Assembly (NCBI GenBank): GCA_944363915.1
Contig: CALVVR010000015.1
Span: 1-37,391 of the forward strand
Source: an uncultured Bacilli bacterium
GTDB lineage: Bacteria > Bacillota_I > Bacilli_A > RF39 > UBA660
Length of the DNA: 37,391 bases
Direction of reading: 5' to 3'
Part shown: positions 26,171 through 34,123 of the stretch, one piece after another
How positions within the stretch are numbered: the first letter of the stretch is position 1
Layout: every line of letters begins with the position of its first letter
Notes under the pieces: generated by a model
What the model saw: the letters and a program-made list of their open reading frames with translations, nothing else
What the model was told of the DNA's origin: nothing
Database searches by the model: none
Program-made: the position numbers and the translations under genes

Positions 26171-26335
26171 TTATTCTTTTATAACTGAATCAATATTTTT
26201 TATAATATATTCTATTAATAAAGTTTCCATTATAGATTGTATTGTAATTTTTTTATTTTCTAGTACTCTTTTAAAAGCCATTTTTGTATGGTCATCAATT
26301 CTAAATTTAACTTGATTATTTTTTGGTAAAGCCAT
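26171..26335 (-). CDS. Ribbon-helix-helix regulator (54 aa)
   Basis: A small protein with MALPKNNQVKFRIDDHTKMA, a beta-strand with alternating residues followed by two helices (FKRVLENKKITIQSIMETLL), the ribbon-helix-helix layout of CopG/Arc-type repressors and MobC-like accessory proteins. A strong ribosome site GAGAGGAGAG precedes ATG. It is unusual in lacking a Gly turn but otherwise fits. It may repress its own promoter or the recombinase. Palindromes at 26443-26461 and 26518-26577 upstream are candidate operators. Confidence 0.75.
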   Translation of the reverse strand: MALPKNNQVKFRIDDHTKMAFKRVLENKKITIQSIMETLLIEYIIKNIDSVIKE

Positions 26336-26442
26336 TTTTCACTCTCCTCTCTAATAAATTGGTTCCAAAGTATGCACGTTAATTTTTAAACACTATTTTA
26401 GGAAAAGGATTTTGATAAAGCAGGATAAACCTGTTTACAAAC

Positions 26443-26461
26443 AACTCACCAGTGGTGAGTT
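26443..26461. repeat. Perfect inverted repeat AACTCACC/GGTGAGTT
   Basis: AACTCACC, AGT, GGTGAGTT: 8-bp arms with a 3-base centre. It lies in the leader of the RHH gene. It could be a repressor operator or a hairpin; no T-run follows on the minus strand. Confidence 0.6.
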
Positions 26462-26517
26462 TTACCTTATTTTATAAGCATTTATAAAATTAAGTAGCGT
26501 TTACACTTTTCATATTT

Positions 26518-26577
26518 GTTATACAATTGTATACTTTTGATTCCTTATATTATAAGGGGTGTTATACAATCGTACAC
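26518..26577. promoter_or_regulatory. Pair of operator-like repeats flanking a palindromic promoter region
   Basis: GTTATACAATTGTATAC (26518-26534, itself palindromic around CAATTG) and GTTATACAATCGTACAC (26561-26577) are 43 bases apart, about four helical turns. Between them CCTTATA T TATAAGG (26543-26557) is palindromic and contains TATAAT on minus. This suggests cooperative binding by a dimeric repressor. Confidence 0.5.
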
Positions 26578-26602
26578 AATTTCTAAAATAACTAACTAAG
26601 GT

Positions 26603-26649
26603 TTTTGGTACTAAAAATATAAAAACAAAATTAATACTTAGTACCAAAA
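26603..26649. repeat. Inverted repeat with TTTTGGTACTAA arms
   Basis: TTTTGGTACTAA (26603-26614) and TTAGTACCAAAA (26638-26649) are perfect inverted copies separated by 23 bases and followed by CTTTTT on plus. It may be a plus-strand terminator or a binding site. Confidence 0.55.
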
Positions 26650-26686
26650 CTTTTTATATTGAATTTAAAGAGGGATTTTTGAATAT

Positions 26687-26758
26687 GAAAAAAAGCACTG
26701 ACCTTTCCCATAAAGATCAATGCCATAAATACATCTAATTGCATTATTATTTCATATT
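26687..26758 (-). ncRNA. Probable small RNA of about 70 nt
   Basis: A strong minus-strand promoter (TTGACT at 26788-26793, 16-base spacer, TACAAT at 26766-26771) is followed about 45 bases after the expected start by a 12-bp hairpin with two G-U pairs. The hairpin is GCATTGATCTTT, loop, AAAGGTCAGTGC (26695-26723), then seven T. Promoter and terminator are too close for a protein gene, and no ORF with a ribosome site lies between. This is the form of an antisense or regulatory RNA. A target cannot be named; no gene lies opposite. Confidence 0.6.
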
Positions 26759-26801
26759 CTACTATATTGTATCACATGATTGTCGAAAGTCAATCAGTAA
26801 T

Positions 26802-26947
26802 AAATGTTGTACAAATTTTGATAAAAATGTTGTATAAAATCTTGATAAAGCCATATAAATACTGCATTTATGAAAATAGATACTTTAATAGATTATATGT
26901 TATTGACAAGCATATGTAATTTTATTTCTTAAATTTTTATCAAAATA
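26802..26947. repeat. Iteron-like direct repeats and distant inverted copy
   Basis: AAATGTTGTA recurs at 26802 and 26825 (23-base period) with a following TTGATAAA in each. ATTTTGATAAAAAT (about 26816-26829) recurs inverted as ATTTTTATCAAAAT (about 26934-26947). This fits a protein-binding control region. No replication gene is present to make it an origin. Confidence 0.45.
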
Positions 26948-26965
26948 ATGTTGTCATTATAACTG

Positions 26966-27536
26966 TTATTTATAATTCCAAATACCTAATTGTCCTTTAA
27001 CTTTTATTGGAGTTATTGGTTCTACATCTTCCAAAATCCATGCGTATCTTCCAACTTCATAATGACCTGCAATAAAATTATTTATATTATTTTCTTTTTC
27101 TTTTTTTATAAACTCTTCTGTCATATAAATACAATCAACTAAATTGCACTTACATATTATATGTCCATAATTAAGTTCATCTTCATTATATAGTTCAGAT
27201 AATCCTTTTCTTTCTTTTACTTCTTTTCTTATTTTTGCAACTCCAGCTTTTAGCAAATATTAAATTTGGATATTCTTCTTCAATATAAACTTTCCCACCA
27301 AACATGTCAATTTCTTTATATGTTGATATATTTTTTGGTTTCTCTTCATGATTACCTTGAACACAAAATAATTTTATATTATAACTATTTAACTGTTCTT
27401 TTAACAACTTATCTCTTTCGTCTAAATAATAATTAATTCCCGCATCTCCTAAAATAATTAACATATTATCTTTGTTTTTTTCTATATCATGTAATCTATA
27501 AAATTCTCTATGCATATCTCCCGTTATATAAATCAT
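26966..27536 (-). pseudogene. Metallophosphoesterase/ASCH deletion scar
   Basis: The N-terminal part (27536 down to about 27255) is a calcineurin-like phosphoesterase: MIYITGDMHREF, IILGDAG, CVQGNHEEKP, EEEYPNLIFAK (the first metal-binding motifs of the family). It then breaks off near residue 95, where full-length relatives continue with the remaining His ligands. In another frame the DNA continues as the C-terminal part of an ASCH-like protein: IICKCNLVDCIYMTEEFIKKE, GHYEVGRYAWILEDVEPI, GQLGIWNYK. Both genes therefore lost their adjoining ends in one deletion, and the short ORFs left overlap out of frame. The products are unlikely to be functional. Confidence 0.7.
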
Positions 27537-27562
27537 TACATACCTCCAAAATATCTAAATAT

Positions 27563-30271
27563 TTAAATATTATACTTATTTTTAAATATATAAAAATCCT
27601 TTTTATTAGCAGAATTTTTTATTTGATCAATTATATATTGTGCTGTTTCATTTGTCCAAAAAATTGTTAATTCTTCTTTTGCCCTTGTTATCGCTGTATA
27701 AAAAATATTTGATGAAATTAATTTTTCTACATCTTTTGTCAAAACAACCTTAACACTTTTATACTCAAGGCCTTGCGCCTTATGAATAGATAATGCATAA
27801 GCAATATTAAATGGTACGATGTTATTTTTGTCCTCATCATCGTCATCATTTTCAAATTCTTTTTCAATATCAAATCCAATTATTGAAGAAAAAGGTTTAA
27901 TATCTATCAATTCTACATTTGAACCCAAAACATCAAGTTTAGTTAATGGTTTTTCTATTTCAATTTCAAAATGCATTTTATTTTCATCTTGTTCTATTCT
28001 AGTTATTTTACCTTTCAAATTATTATATAAAACACTACCAAATCTTTTAGTATCAAAAAACAAAACCGGATCTCCTACTTTATAAGATTTTATACCAAAA
28101 TCATATTTCGGATTTATATTAGAATCTTGTAAATATTTATTAATTTGATTAATTCCATATAATCCATCATAACCAAGACATAATATTATTTCATCATCAT
28201 GTTTTTTTTCAAATATTTTATTATTTAATTCACTTGAAAATTTGTTATTAACAATATATTCAGTAATATTATCATCATAATTTCTAACCTTTTGCCAAAG
28301 TCCTAACAATGTTTTATCATCTGTTCTAAAGGTTTCAGACAATTCATAAATTGCTTTTTTATTAACAAATTGTTTTGCAAAATCAAACCAGTTTCCAAAG
28401 TTTATTGATTCAATTTGATACACATCACCAACAAGTAATAATAATTCAAAATCACTATCATTTAAAATCTTTAATATATCCTGATTGCTTACTGTACTAC
28501 ATTCATCTACTATTAATATATCAGACTTTTTAGAAATATAATCACTTTTATTATACTCTGTTATGGTATAAAATTCTGAATTTTTAACTTTAATTCTTCT
28601 TTTTAAATTTTCTACCGCAGTATTTGTATTTGCCAAATAAATTTTATCTTTATCAGAGAAAAAATCAGAAATACTACTAATTAAAGTGGTCTTACCAGTT
28701 CCAGCTGCACCATATATTAATGCAACCTTTGAATCTGAATACATTCCCTTTAAAATTATTTTCTTTTCATCAGATATTTCTTGAAAATACCCATCAAATA
28801 ATTCCCAAAATTCATATGATTGTCTATACCCATCTAATCCAACTTGAGTCAAATTATTTATTAAATTAATGATTTCTAAAGTACTTTCCTCATAACCTTC
28901 CATGTATATATAATTGTGCTCTTTTATCAATTTTAATCTTCGCTGTTTACCATATAATTTTGCATTAAATGTACTTATTAATTTATCTAAATTGCTAAAC
29001 TCATTTAATTCATCTAATGGTGTATAAAGAACTCCTTTTTGTTCAACATTATTTAAAACGTGTCTAGCTACTAACTCATCTTCACAGTTTTCACTTTCCA
29101 GTGACATAAACAAATCTTCTCCATTAGGTATATGGTTTGCTAATGACATCACAAAAGGTATTTTTTCAAAAGGAAAGCATTGACTTTTTAAGCATAAATT
29201 ATTCATATAGTCTAATGGCTTGTTTTTATTTAATTGTTTTTTTATATTTATATTCCTCATTGTAAATAATAAATATCTAATAACCTTATACCCACTCTTT
29301 TTTGTTTCAATAATTTCTCTACATTTATCTATCAAATCAAAAATATAATTTGTTGGAGCTAAACCAATTTTTTTCTTTTCTTCTAAATAAACACTTTTGG
29401 GCATTAATACTAAATCCAGCAAATTAATATTACTTTTTGTTAAATATTTCATTAAGTTGTTATATTCAATCATATTACTTCTTATTATAATATCAACATT
29501 AAATATTTTAGATAAATTATTTATTTCACAAGATCTAATGGCAATCTTCCAGTTATTAATTATTTTTATAGAAGTTATAGACGAAAATAATTCTATATCT
29601 TTTTCTACATACGAAATAGTTATTGCATAATTTGGCAAAATATCACATTTTGTATATGCAATCATTCTGTCAAATTTATTCATTTTATCTGTTGCACTTG
29701 ACAATGTTATTTCATAATAAATTTTATTATCAATATAAAATGGTTTGATTTTCTCTACATAATACCTTGCTTTTTGAAACTTTGAACTTCCTATTTTGAC
29801 TTCTTCGATCTTCGTAGCTATTTTCTTGTAATAATTACTCAAAGAAACATCATTATTTATTGGATATTTAGAAATGTTAAATAATATATCAATATTAAAC
29901 TCCACTTTTGCAAAGTTTTTTAATTTCAACAAATAATAATAATATTTTTGCATGAGTAATTCTGCACCATTATAGTTTGGTGTATAATGAGATTTTGATG
30001 ATTGTAGATATCTATGAAATTCGTTTAAAAATCTTGGTTTGCATTTAGATTCTAAATCTTTATATGCTGTTTTTTTATCTTGAAAAGATACTCCTAAATT
30101 CTTTTTATATTTTTTATTATAATGAAGAACTATAAAATCTTCGACAAGATTTCTTAATTGAGAAAGTATGTTTTGTGATAACAAGCCCCTACCTAAATAA
30201 TCTTTTTCACTAATATTATCATCTATGACTTCATTTATATTTTTTATCTCATTAATTACACTTTGATTCAT
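27563..30271 (-). CDS. SF1-type helicase with large N-terminal domain
   Basis: A protein of 902 aa. The C-terminal half is a superfamily 1 (RecD/UvrD-like) helicase: Walker A GAAGTGKT (521-528), Walker B DECS (589-592), LVGDVYQIESI (motif III-like), ELSETFRTDD and a final UvrD_C_2 module with YALSIHKAQGLEYKSVKVV and FYTAITRAKEEL. The first about 500 residues are unrecognised, beginning with a helical segment (SQLRNLVEDFIVLHYNKK) that resembles HEPN-like domains. Such fusions are frequent in anti-phage defence loci, which fits the AbiE neighbourhood, but the activity is inferred. The ribosome site GGGAG is well placed. Confidence 0.8.
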   Translation of the reverse strand: MNQSVINEIKNINEVIDDNISEKDYLGRGLLSQNILSQLRNLVEDFIVLHYNKKYKKNLGVSFQDKKTAYKDLESKCKPRFLNEFHRYLQSSKSHYTPNYNGAELLMQKYYYYLLKLKNFAKVEFNIDILFNISKYPINNDVSLSNYYKKIATKIEEVKIGSSKFQKARYYVEKIKPFYIDNKIYYEITLSSATDKMNKFDRMIAYTKCDILPNYAITISYVEKDIELFSSITSIKIINNWKIAIRSCEINNLSKIFNVDIIIRSNMIEYNNLMKYLTKSNINLLDLVLMPKSVYLEEKKKIGLAPTNYIFDLIDKCREIIETKKSGYKVIRYLLFTMRNINIKKQLNKNKPLDYMNNLCLKSQCFPFEKIPFVMSLANHIPNGEDLFMSLESENCEDELVARHVLNNVEQKGVLYTPLDELNEFSNLDKLISTFNAKLYGKQRRLKLIKEHNYIYMEGYEESTLEIINLINNLTQVGLDGYRQSYEFWELFDGYFQEISDEKKIILKGMYSDSKVALIYGAAGTGKTTLISSISDFFSDKDKIYLANTNTAVENLKRRIKVKNSEFYTITEYNKSDYISKKSDILIVDECSTVSNQDILKILNDSDFELLLLVGDVYQIESINFGNWFDFAKQFVNKKAIYELSETFRTDDKTLLGLWQKVRNYDDNITEYIVNNKFSSELNNKIFEKKHDDEIILCLGYDGLYGINQINKYLQDSNINPKYDFGIKSYKVGDPVLFFDTKRFGSVLYNNLKGKITRIEQDENKMHFEIEIEKPLTKLDVLGSNVELIDIKPFSSIIGFDIEKEFENDDDDEDKNNIVPFNIAYALSIHKAQGLEYKSVKVVLTKDVEKLISSNIFYTAITRAKEELTIFWTNETAQYIIDQIKNSANKKDFYIFKNKYNI

Positions 30272-30410
30272 TATAAAACTCCCTTACTTCTAAAAAAGAG
30301 CAATATTAACCCTAATAACAAGATTAAATACTGCTCATCTCTTCTTTAATTATATCATACATTTCTACTATTTTTTAATTTTCACATATATTTTATAATT
30401 AAAATTTCTG

Positions 30411-30438
30411 TCTTAATACCCAATCATTTCTTTGTAGT
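30411..30438 (-). repeat. 28-bp direct repeat, internal copy of the right attachment arm
   Basis: The 28 bases are identical to 34096-34123, the sequence just inside the right end of the element. Both copies continue with TAACTRAACT, two bases further on. The pair flanks the four-gene AbiE operon. Confidence 0.9.
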
Positions 30439-30483
30439 AATAACTAAACTTATGACCATTAAAATTAAGGAACTAAAAAGCCA

Positions 30484-30511
30484 AAAATTATGAATATTTC
30501 ATCATAATTTT
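30484..30511 (-). terminator. Terminator of the AbiE operon
   Basis: AAAATTATGA, 8-base loop, TCATAATTTT is a perfect 10-bp stem with T-tract. It overlaps the TGA stop of the last gene. Confidence 0.85.
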
Positions 30512-30939
30512 ATTATTACATCATCTTCATAATCTATATTATTCCACAAACACCATTCTTTAGCTAGTTCATAATAAGCATTATTTTTAAACTTATACCA
30601 ATCATTAATGATACCATAATTAATACAACTATCTTTAAATCTTCTAAATGCTCCTGTTCCTTGGATTACTATTAATAATTGATTCTTCATTTGATTATCT
30701 TTAATAGTTTCTATAAAATCTTTAATTATTTTATATTCATTTATTTCATATTGTCCTGGCAATGAAATAGAACTATCATTATATAAATATTCATCACTCA
30801 ATTCTTCATTATTATCAATATAGAAATTACCCATATCAGTAGATACCCATACTCTACCATTATTTTCATTTAAATAATATGTTTCATTTACATTAGCTCT
30901 ATCCATTCCTTCTATAATTAAACTTAATTTACACTTCAT
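30502..30939 (-). CDS. UPF0158 family protein
   Basis: A 145-aa protein of the UPF0158 family. Its landmarks are YYLNENNGRVWV near the start, LPGQYEINEYKIIKDFIETI in the middle, and GTGAFRRFKDSCINYGIINDWYKF plus AKEWCLWNNI at the C-terminus. The function is unknown; family members are soluble and widespread in mobile and core regions. It is the last gene of the AbiEi-AbiEii-527-aa operon (12-base gap), ending exactly at the terminator. Confidence 0.85.
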   Translation of the reverse strand: MKCKLSLIIEGMDRANVNETYYLNENNGRVWVSTDMGNFYIDNNEELSDEYLYNDSSISLPGQYEINEYKIIKDFIETIKDNQMKNQLLIVIQGTGAFRRFKDSCINYGIINDWYKFKNNAYYELAKEWCLWNNIDYEDDVIIKL

Positions 30940-30951
30940 AAATACCTCTTA

Positions 30952-32535
30952 TTATAGATGATAATATTTCATCATATTATCATATTCTTTTTCTACTATA
31001 TCATCAAAACCATTTCCCATTTTAACTCCCATACCTAATAGCATCCCATCATAAGTTAATACATTTTTAAATGGAATTACTGAAGTAACAACAACATAAG
31101 GTAAGTCTTTATATGAAATAATGTTATCTATATTATCATTTAATCCTTTTACCATATAAACTTTATCTTTTTCCATAAATGCGGTATATTCTAAATCATA
31201 TTTAGCGATGATAAACATACCTCTAATTCCTTTTTTAAATTCACTTGTTATTTCTAATTCTTCTTTATTAAATTTATATGGGTTAACTAAACAAAATTCT
31301 AAAACTATAGCATCTTTGTTTTCCCAAAACTTATCAACAATATCTTTTAATTCATAAGGATTAATACCATGTTGATTATATATTTTCATATTATTAATTT
31401 TATATTTTTTATTAGTAAATTCTAATAAGCCAAAATAAATTTTATAAAATAATTTAGAATCTTTTTTTGATAAACAAGCATTTTGTTGTTTAACATAAGA
31501 TTGATTTTTCTTTATATCTTTCTTAACTTGTTTTACCTTTAATTCTTTTGCTTCATTAGGAGTAAATCCATTTAGTGCTCCAGATGGCATTTCATCCATA
31601 GCCTCATCCATAATCTTGAAAAAATTAGTTAAATCATGATATTGTAAAGCTGGCACACTTTGTATTGATTTCTTTAATGAAGATCTATCAATATTTAACA
31701 TTGCAAATTCTCTAATTGTTTTAATTGCAGAAAACCAAAAGAAAGGTAGTTTTTGTAATTCATCTAAGAATTTTTTAATCTTTGGATTTTGGATATCAAA
31801 ATCGTTATAAAATAATCTTTTATAAATTCTAATATCTATTTGTTTATCTCCAGCTAATCCTTGTAATCTTCTTTGTTTCTCTAATTCTTCTTCAATTTCA
31901 TAATAATCTTGATGTATTGCCACCGGTATATTATTACCAATACTATCAAAATCTTTAGAAACTATATAAACATAATAATTAAATAGTTTATTACTTAACA
32001 TATGTTTCCAAATTACATCTTCTGAAAGTCCGGTTATTCCAGAGCCAAATGATGCTACTGTATTTAATAATGCTGAACCTTGAACTTTACAATAGCCAAC
32101 TATTATTTCATTTAATTCATCTATCTTTTTTTGTTCTTTCCAATTTACATTTTTTATAGCAGCTTTTACATTATCTAATATTTCTTCTGGAATATGACTT
32201 TCTTTATAATAATCATAATCTAATAAAAATTTATGACGCAAATTTTCTCTTTCCCAATTATATTTTTCATCTAAATATTCTATTTTTAATTCATTAGGAT
32301 TTTTTAATAAATCATCTATAGTTAATTTATTATCCAATACCATTTTTAAATATTTTAATTCTCTAGTTGTACAAACATCTATAATATTATTGTAATCACT
32401 ATAAACATCATAAATAGCATCTAACATTTTTACTTTTGTTATTTTATCATAATCTTTAAAATCATGAACAATTCGTGTATATCTTTCATACACATATCCT
32501 TTTTTTAAATGATTAATTTCTTCATACTTTTTCAT
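30952..32535 (-). CDS. Unknown 527-aa protein of the AbiE operon
   Basis: I do not recognise this protein. It is soluble and mainly helical, with long charged helices and a short motif MPSGALNGFTPNEAKE (about 325-340). That motif resembles the 'LNGxTPNE' segment of SEC-C-associated and related helical proteins, but no zinc-binding C-terminus is present. The final part (FMEKDKVYMVKGL, PYVVVTSVIPFKN, GMLLGMGVKMG) looks beta-rich. It lies 21 bases after abiEii and 12 bases before the UPF0158 gene on the same strand, so the four genes form one operon. The order suggests an added component of a defence system. Confidence 0.6.
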   Translation of the reverse strand: MKKYEEINHLKKGYVYERYTRIVHDFKDYDKITKVKMLDAIYDVYSDYNNIIDVCTTRELKYLKMVLDNKLTIDDLLKNPNELKIEYLDEKYNWERENLRHKFLLDYDYYKESHIPEEILDNVKAAIKNVNWKEQKKIDELNEIIVGYCKVQGSALLNTVASFGSGITGLSEDVIWKHMLSNKLFNYYVYIVSKDFDSIGNNIPVAIHQDYYEIEEELEKQRRLQGLAGDKQIDIRIYKRLFYNDFDIQNPKIKKFLDELQKLPFFWFSAIKTIREFAMLNIDRSSLKKSIQSVPALQYHDLTNFFKIMDEAMDEMPSGALNGFTPNEAKELKVKQVKKDIKKNQSYVKQQNACLSKKDSKLFYKIYFGLLEFTNKKYKINNMKIYNQHGINPYELKDIVDKFWENKDAIVLEFCLVNPYKFNKEELEITSEFKKGIRGMFIIAKYDLEYTAFMEKDKVYMVKGLNDNIDNIISYKDLPYVVVTSVIPFKNVLTYDGMLLGMGVKMGNGFDDIVEKEYDNMMKYYHL

Positions 32536-32556
32536 CTACTACCACTTCCAATCAAA

Positions 32557-33384
32557 CTATACCGCAATAGTTTCCTTTTCCAATTCATAAATATAATCTA
32601 ATACTTTAGTTATTGCATCATCTATTGATATATCTAACCAATTAACTTTTGGGTTTGATAAATTACTTCTATAGATTTTAGAATTAAATATACTTTCAAG
32701 TCTTGATATTATATTACCTATCGTTTCTTCTCTCATAGTTTCATCATCAAATATAATAATTTTAAACGTTTTTAATAATTTATTCTCATCTAATTTATTA
32801 TTATCAATCAAATAATAAAAATCAAATAAATCTTTATATCTTGTTGATCTAAATCCTAATTTTAATAATGACTTTAATTTTTCTGTAAAAATTTGTTCTG
32901 GAGAATTTATCAATAGACTTATTCCTTCTCCTAATGCATCTAAATTAAAATAATAATCATCTTGTTCTAATTCAAATAGCTTATGAACACCAATATCAAG
33001 CTTAGCATCAATAGTATAATTAAATTCATCTATTAATTTAATATTTGCCCTTTTACCATTATAATCTTGATGACTAAGTTCTGTTATATTACCAACTATT
33101 TGAATATTAATATTATCATTTACTGAATTTAATTTTTTTATAAATTCACAAATAGAATCATCTTCTAAAGAGTATTTAATAAAATCTAAATCCAAATCAC
33201 GTGTAGCACGACGAATGGAATTAGATATACTATGCATTACTACTCCACCTTTTACAGTAATATGATTTTTAAAATTACTTTTACAAATTTTTGTTAAAAC
33301 AACATCTTGTGCTACTTTTGATCTAGCATCGTTAAGCTCATAACCTTCATCAATATATTTTCTTACATATTCTTCTAAATTCAT
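32557..33384 (-). CDS. AbiEii-type nucleotidyltransferase toxin
   Basis: AbiEii is the toxin of type IV toxin-antitoxin phage-exclusion systems. It is a DNA polymerase beta-fold nucleotidyltransferase; the related MenT enzymes block tRNA charging, and AbiEii of Streptococcus binds GTP. Visible motifs are VKGGVVMHS (44-52), followed by RRATRDLDLDF (58-68) with the two acidic metal ligands, and SPEQIFTEKLKSLLK plus RYKDLFDFYYL. At 275 aa it has typical length. It overlaps the antitoxin stop by one base (TAATG), showing tight coupling. Confidence 0.88.
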   Translation of the reverse strand: MNLEEYVRKYIDEGYELNDARSKVAQDVVLTKICKSNFKNHITVKGGVVMHSISNSIRRATRDLDLDFIKYSLEDDSICEFIKKLNSVNDNINIQIVGNITELSHQDYNGKRANIKLIDEFNYTIDAKLDIGVHKLFELEQDDYYFNLDALGEGISLLINSPEQIFTEKLKSLLKLGFRSTRYKDLFDFYYLIDNNKLDENKLLKTFKIIIFDDETMREETIGNIISRLESIFNSKIYRSNLSNPKVNWLDISIDDAITKVLDYIYELEKETIAV

Positions 33385-33926
33385 TAAAACACCTCTCTTA
33401 ATAAAACATTACCTAAATTACATTCGTTTTTATATAAAGCAATATATTGTTCTATTTTATACATATCTAATTCATCCGCAATCTTTCGATAATTAGCTAC
33501 TATTTCTTTATAATAATCAAAAGGAATTTGATTTCTTTTTCTAATTAATTCAACTAAAAGTCGTTCCTTGTTATACATATTTACTTCTTCACCATCAACT
33601 ATAACTTTTTCTTTTCCTTGATTTAATATTTCTTTAGGAACCCAAACCTGAACAATATTTTCATTTTTTATAGTATTAGAATTTCTGTTGGTTGCAACAA
33701 AAGTTTTGTTTGGAATTATATCTGTTAAATCATAATAATAAAACGCTGAATCCATTGTAATAATTGCATTTGGATATTTTTTTGAAGTAACAATCATTGG
33801 ATTTACAAGTTCTCTATCTGAATATATACCGTGTTCTAATTTGAATATTTCCTTATTTTTTATTGCTTTTGATAAATTATATCTTGTTTTATATTTTTTC
33901 AAAATTTCTTTACTAGAACAAATCAT
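33384..33926 (-). CDS. AbiEi-type antitoxin/transcriptional repressor
   Basis: The antitoxin of type IV AbiE systems, which acts as a repressor rather than by binding the toxin. The N-terminal winged-helix (SSKEILKKYKTRYNLSKAIKNKEIFKLEHGIYS) is followed by PNAIITMDSAFYYYDLTD, VWVPKEILNQG and NKERLLVELIRKR, characteristic of the AbiEi_4 group. At 180 aa it is of short to medium length. It starts just downstream of a promoter flanked by CCGGAC repeats, which fit autoregulation. Confidence 0.88.
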   Translation of the reverse strand: MICSSKEILKKYKTRYNLSKAIKNKEIFKLEHGIYSDRELVNPMIVTSKKYPNAIITMDSAFYYYDLTDIIPNKTFVATNRNSNTIKNENIVQVWVPKEILNQGKEKVIVDGEEVNMYNKERLLVELIRKRNQIPFDYYKEIVANYRKIADELDMYKIEQYIALYKNECNLGNVLLREVF

Positions 33927-33948
33927 AATAATACCACCTTTTTTGAAC

Positions 33949-34047
33949 GCCGGACATTTTTTAAAATGTTGTCCGGTGTTTTTTAACTATATTCAGTATA
34001 GCATTAAATATTAAAAATGTAAATATATTTTTGCAAATTACCGGACG
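33949..34047 (-). promoter_or_regulatory. abiEi promoter with three CCGGAC operator boxes
   Basis: On the minus strand TTTACA (34018-34023), 17 bases and TATACT (33995-34000) form the promoter. GCCGGACA (33949-33956), inverted TGTCCGGTG (33970-33978) and ACCGGACG (34040-34047) flank it. The two downstream boxes also form a hairpin with a T-run on plus. AbiEi proteins are known to repress their own promoters through inverted repeats, so this is the likely operator set. Confidence 0.7.
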
Positions 34048-34095
34048 CTTTCACATAATATGCTAGGCATTTTGTAAAAAACTTTTATTTATAAA

Positions 34096-34123
34096 TCTTA
34101 ATACCCAATCATTTCTTTGTAGT
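34096..34123 (-). repeat. 28-bp direct repeat at the right end of the element
   Basis: Identical over 28 bases to 30411-30438 and followed directly by the attP arm GGTAACTGAACTCT. Confidence 0.9.

Noticed and set aside
26685-26738. 17-codon plus-strand ORF MKKSTDLSHKDQ
   Set aside because: It is the opposite strand of the small-RNA terminator hairpin; A-run and stem explain it.
27819-28085. Plus-strand ORF inside the helicase gene
   Set aside because: Shadow frame opposite an acidic stretch, giving a serine-rich artefact.
29397-29630. Plus-strand ORF inside the helicase gene
   Set aside because: Shadow frame; hydrophobic only because it is antisense to Lys/Asn-rich coding sequence.
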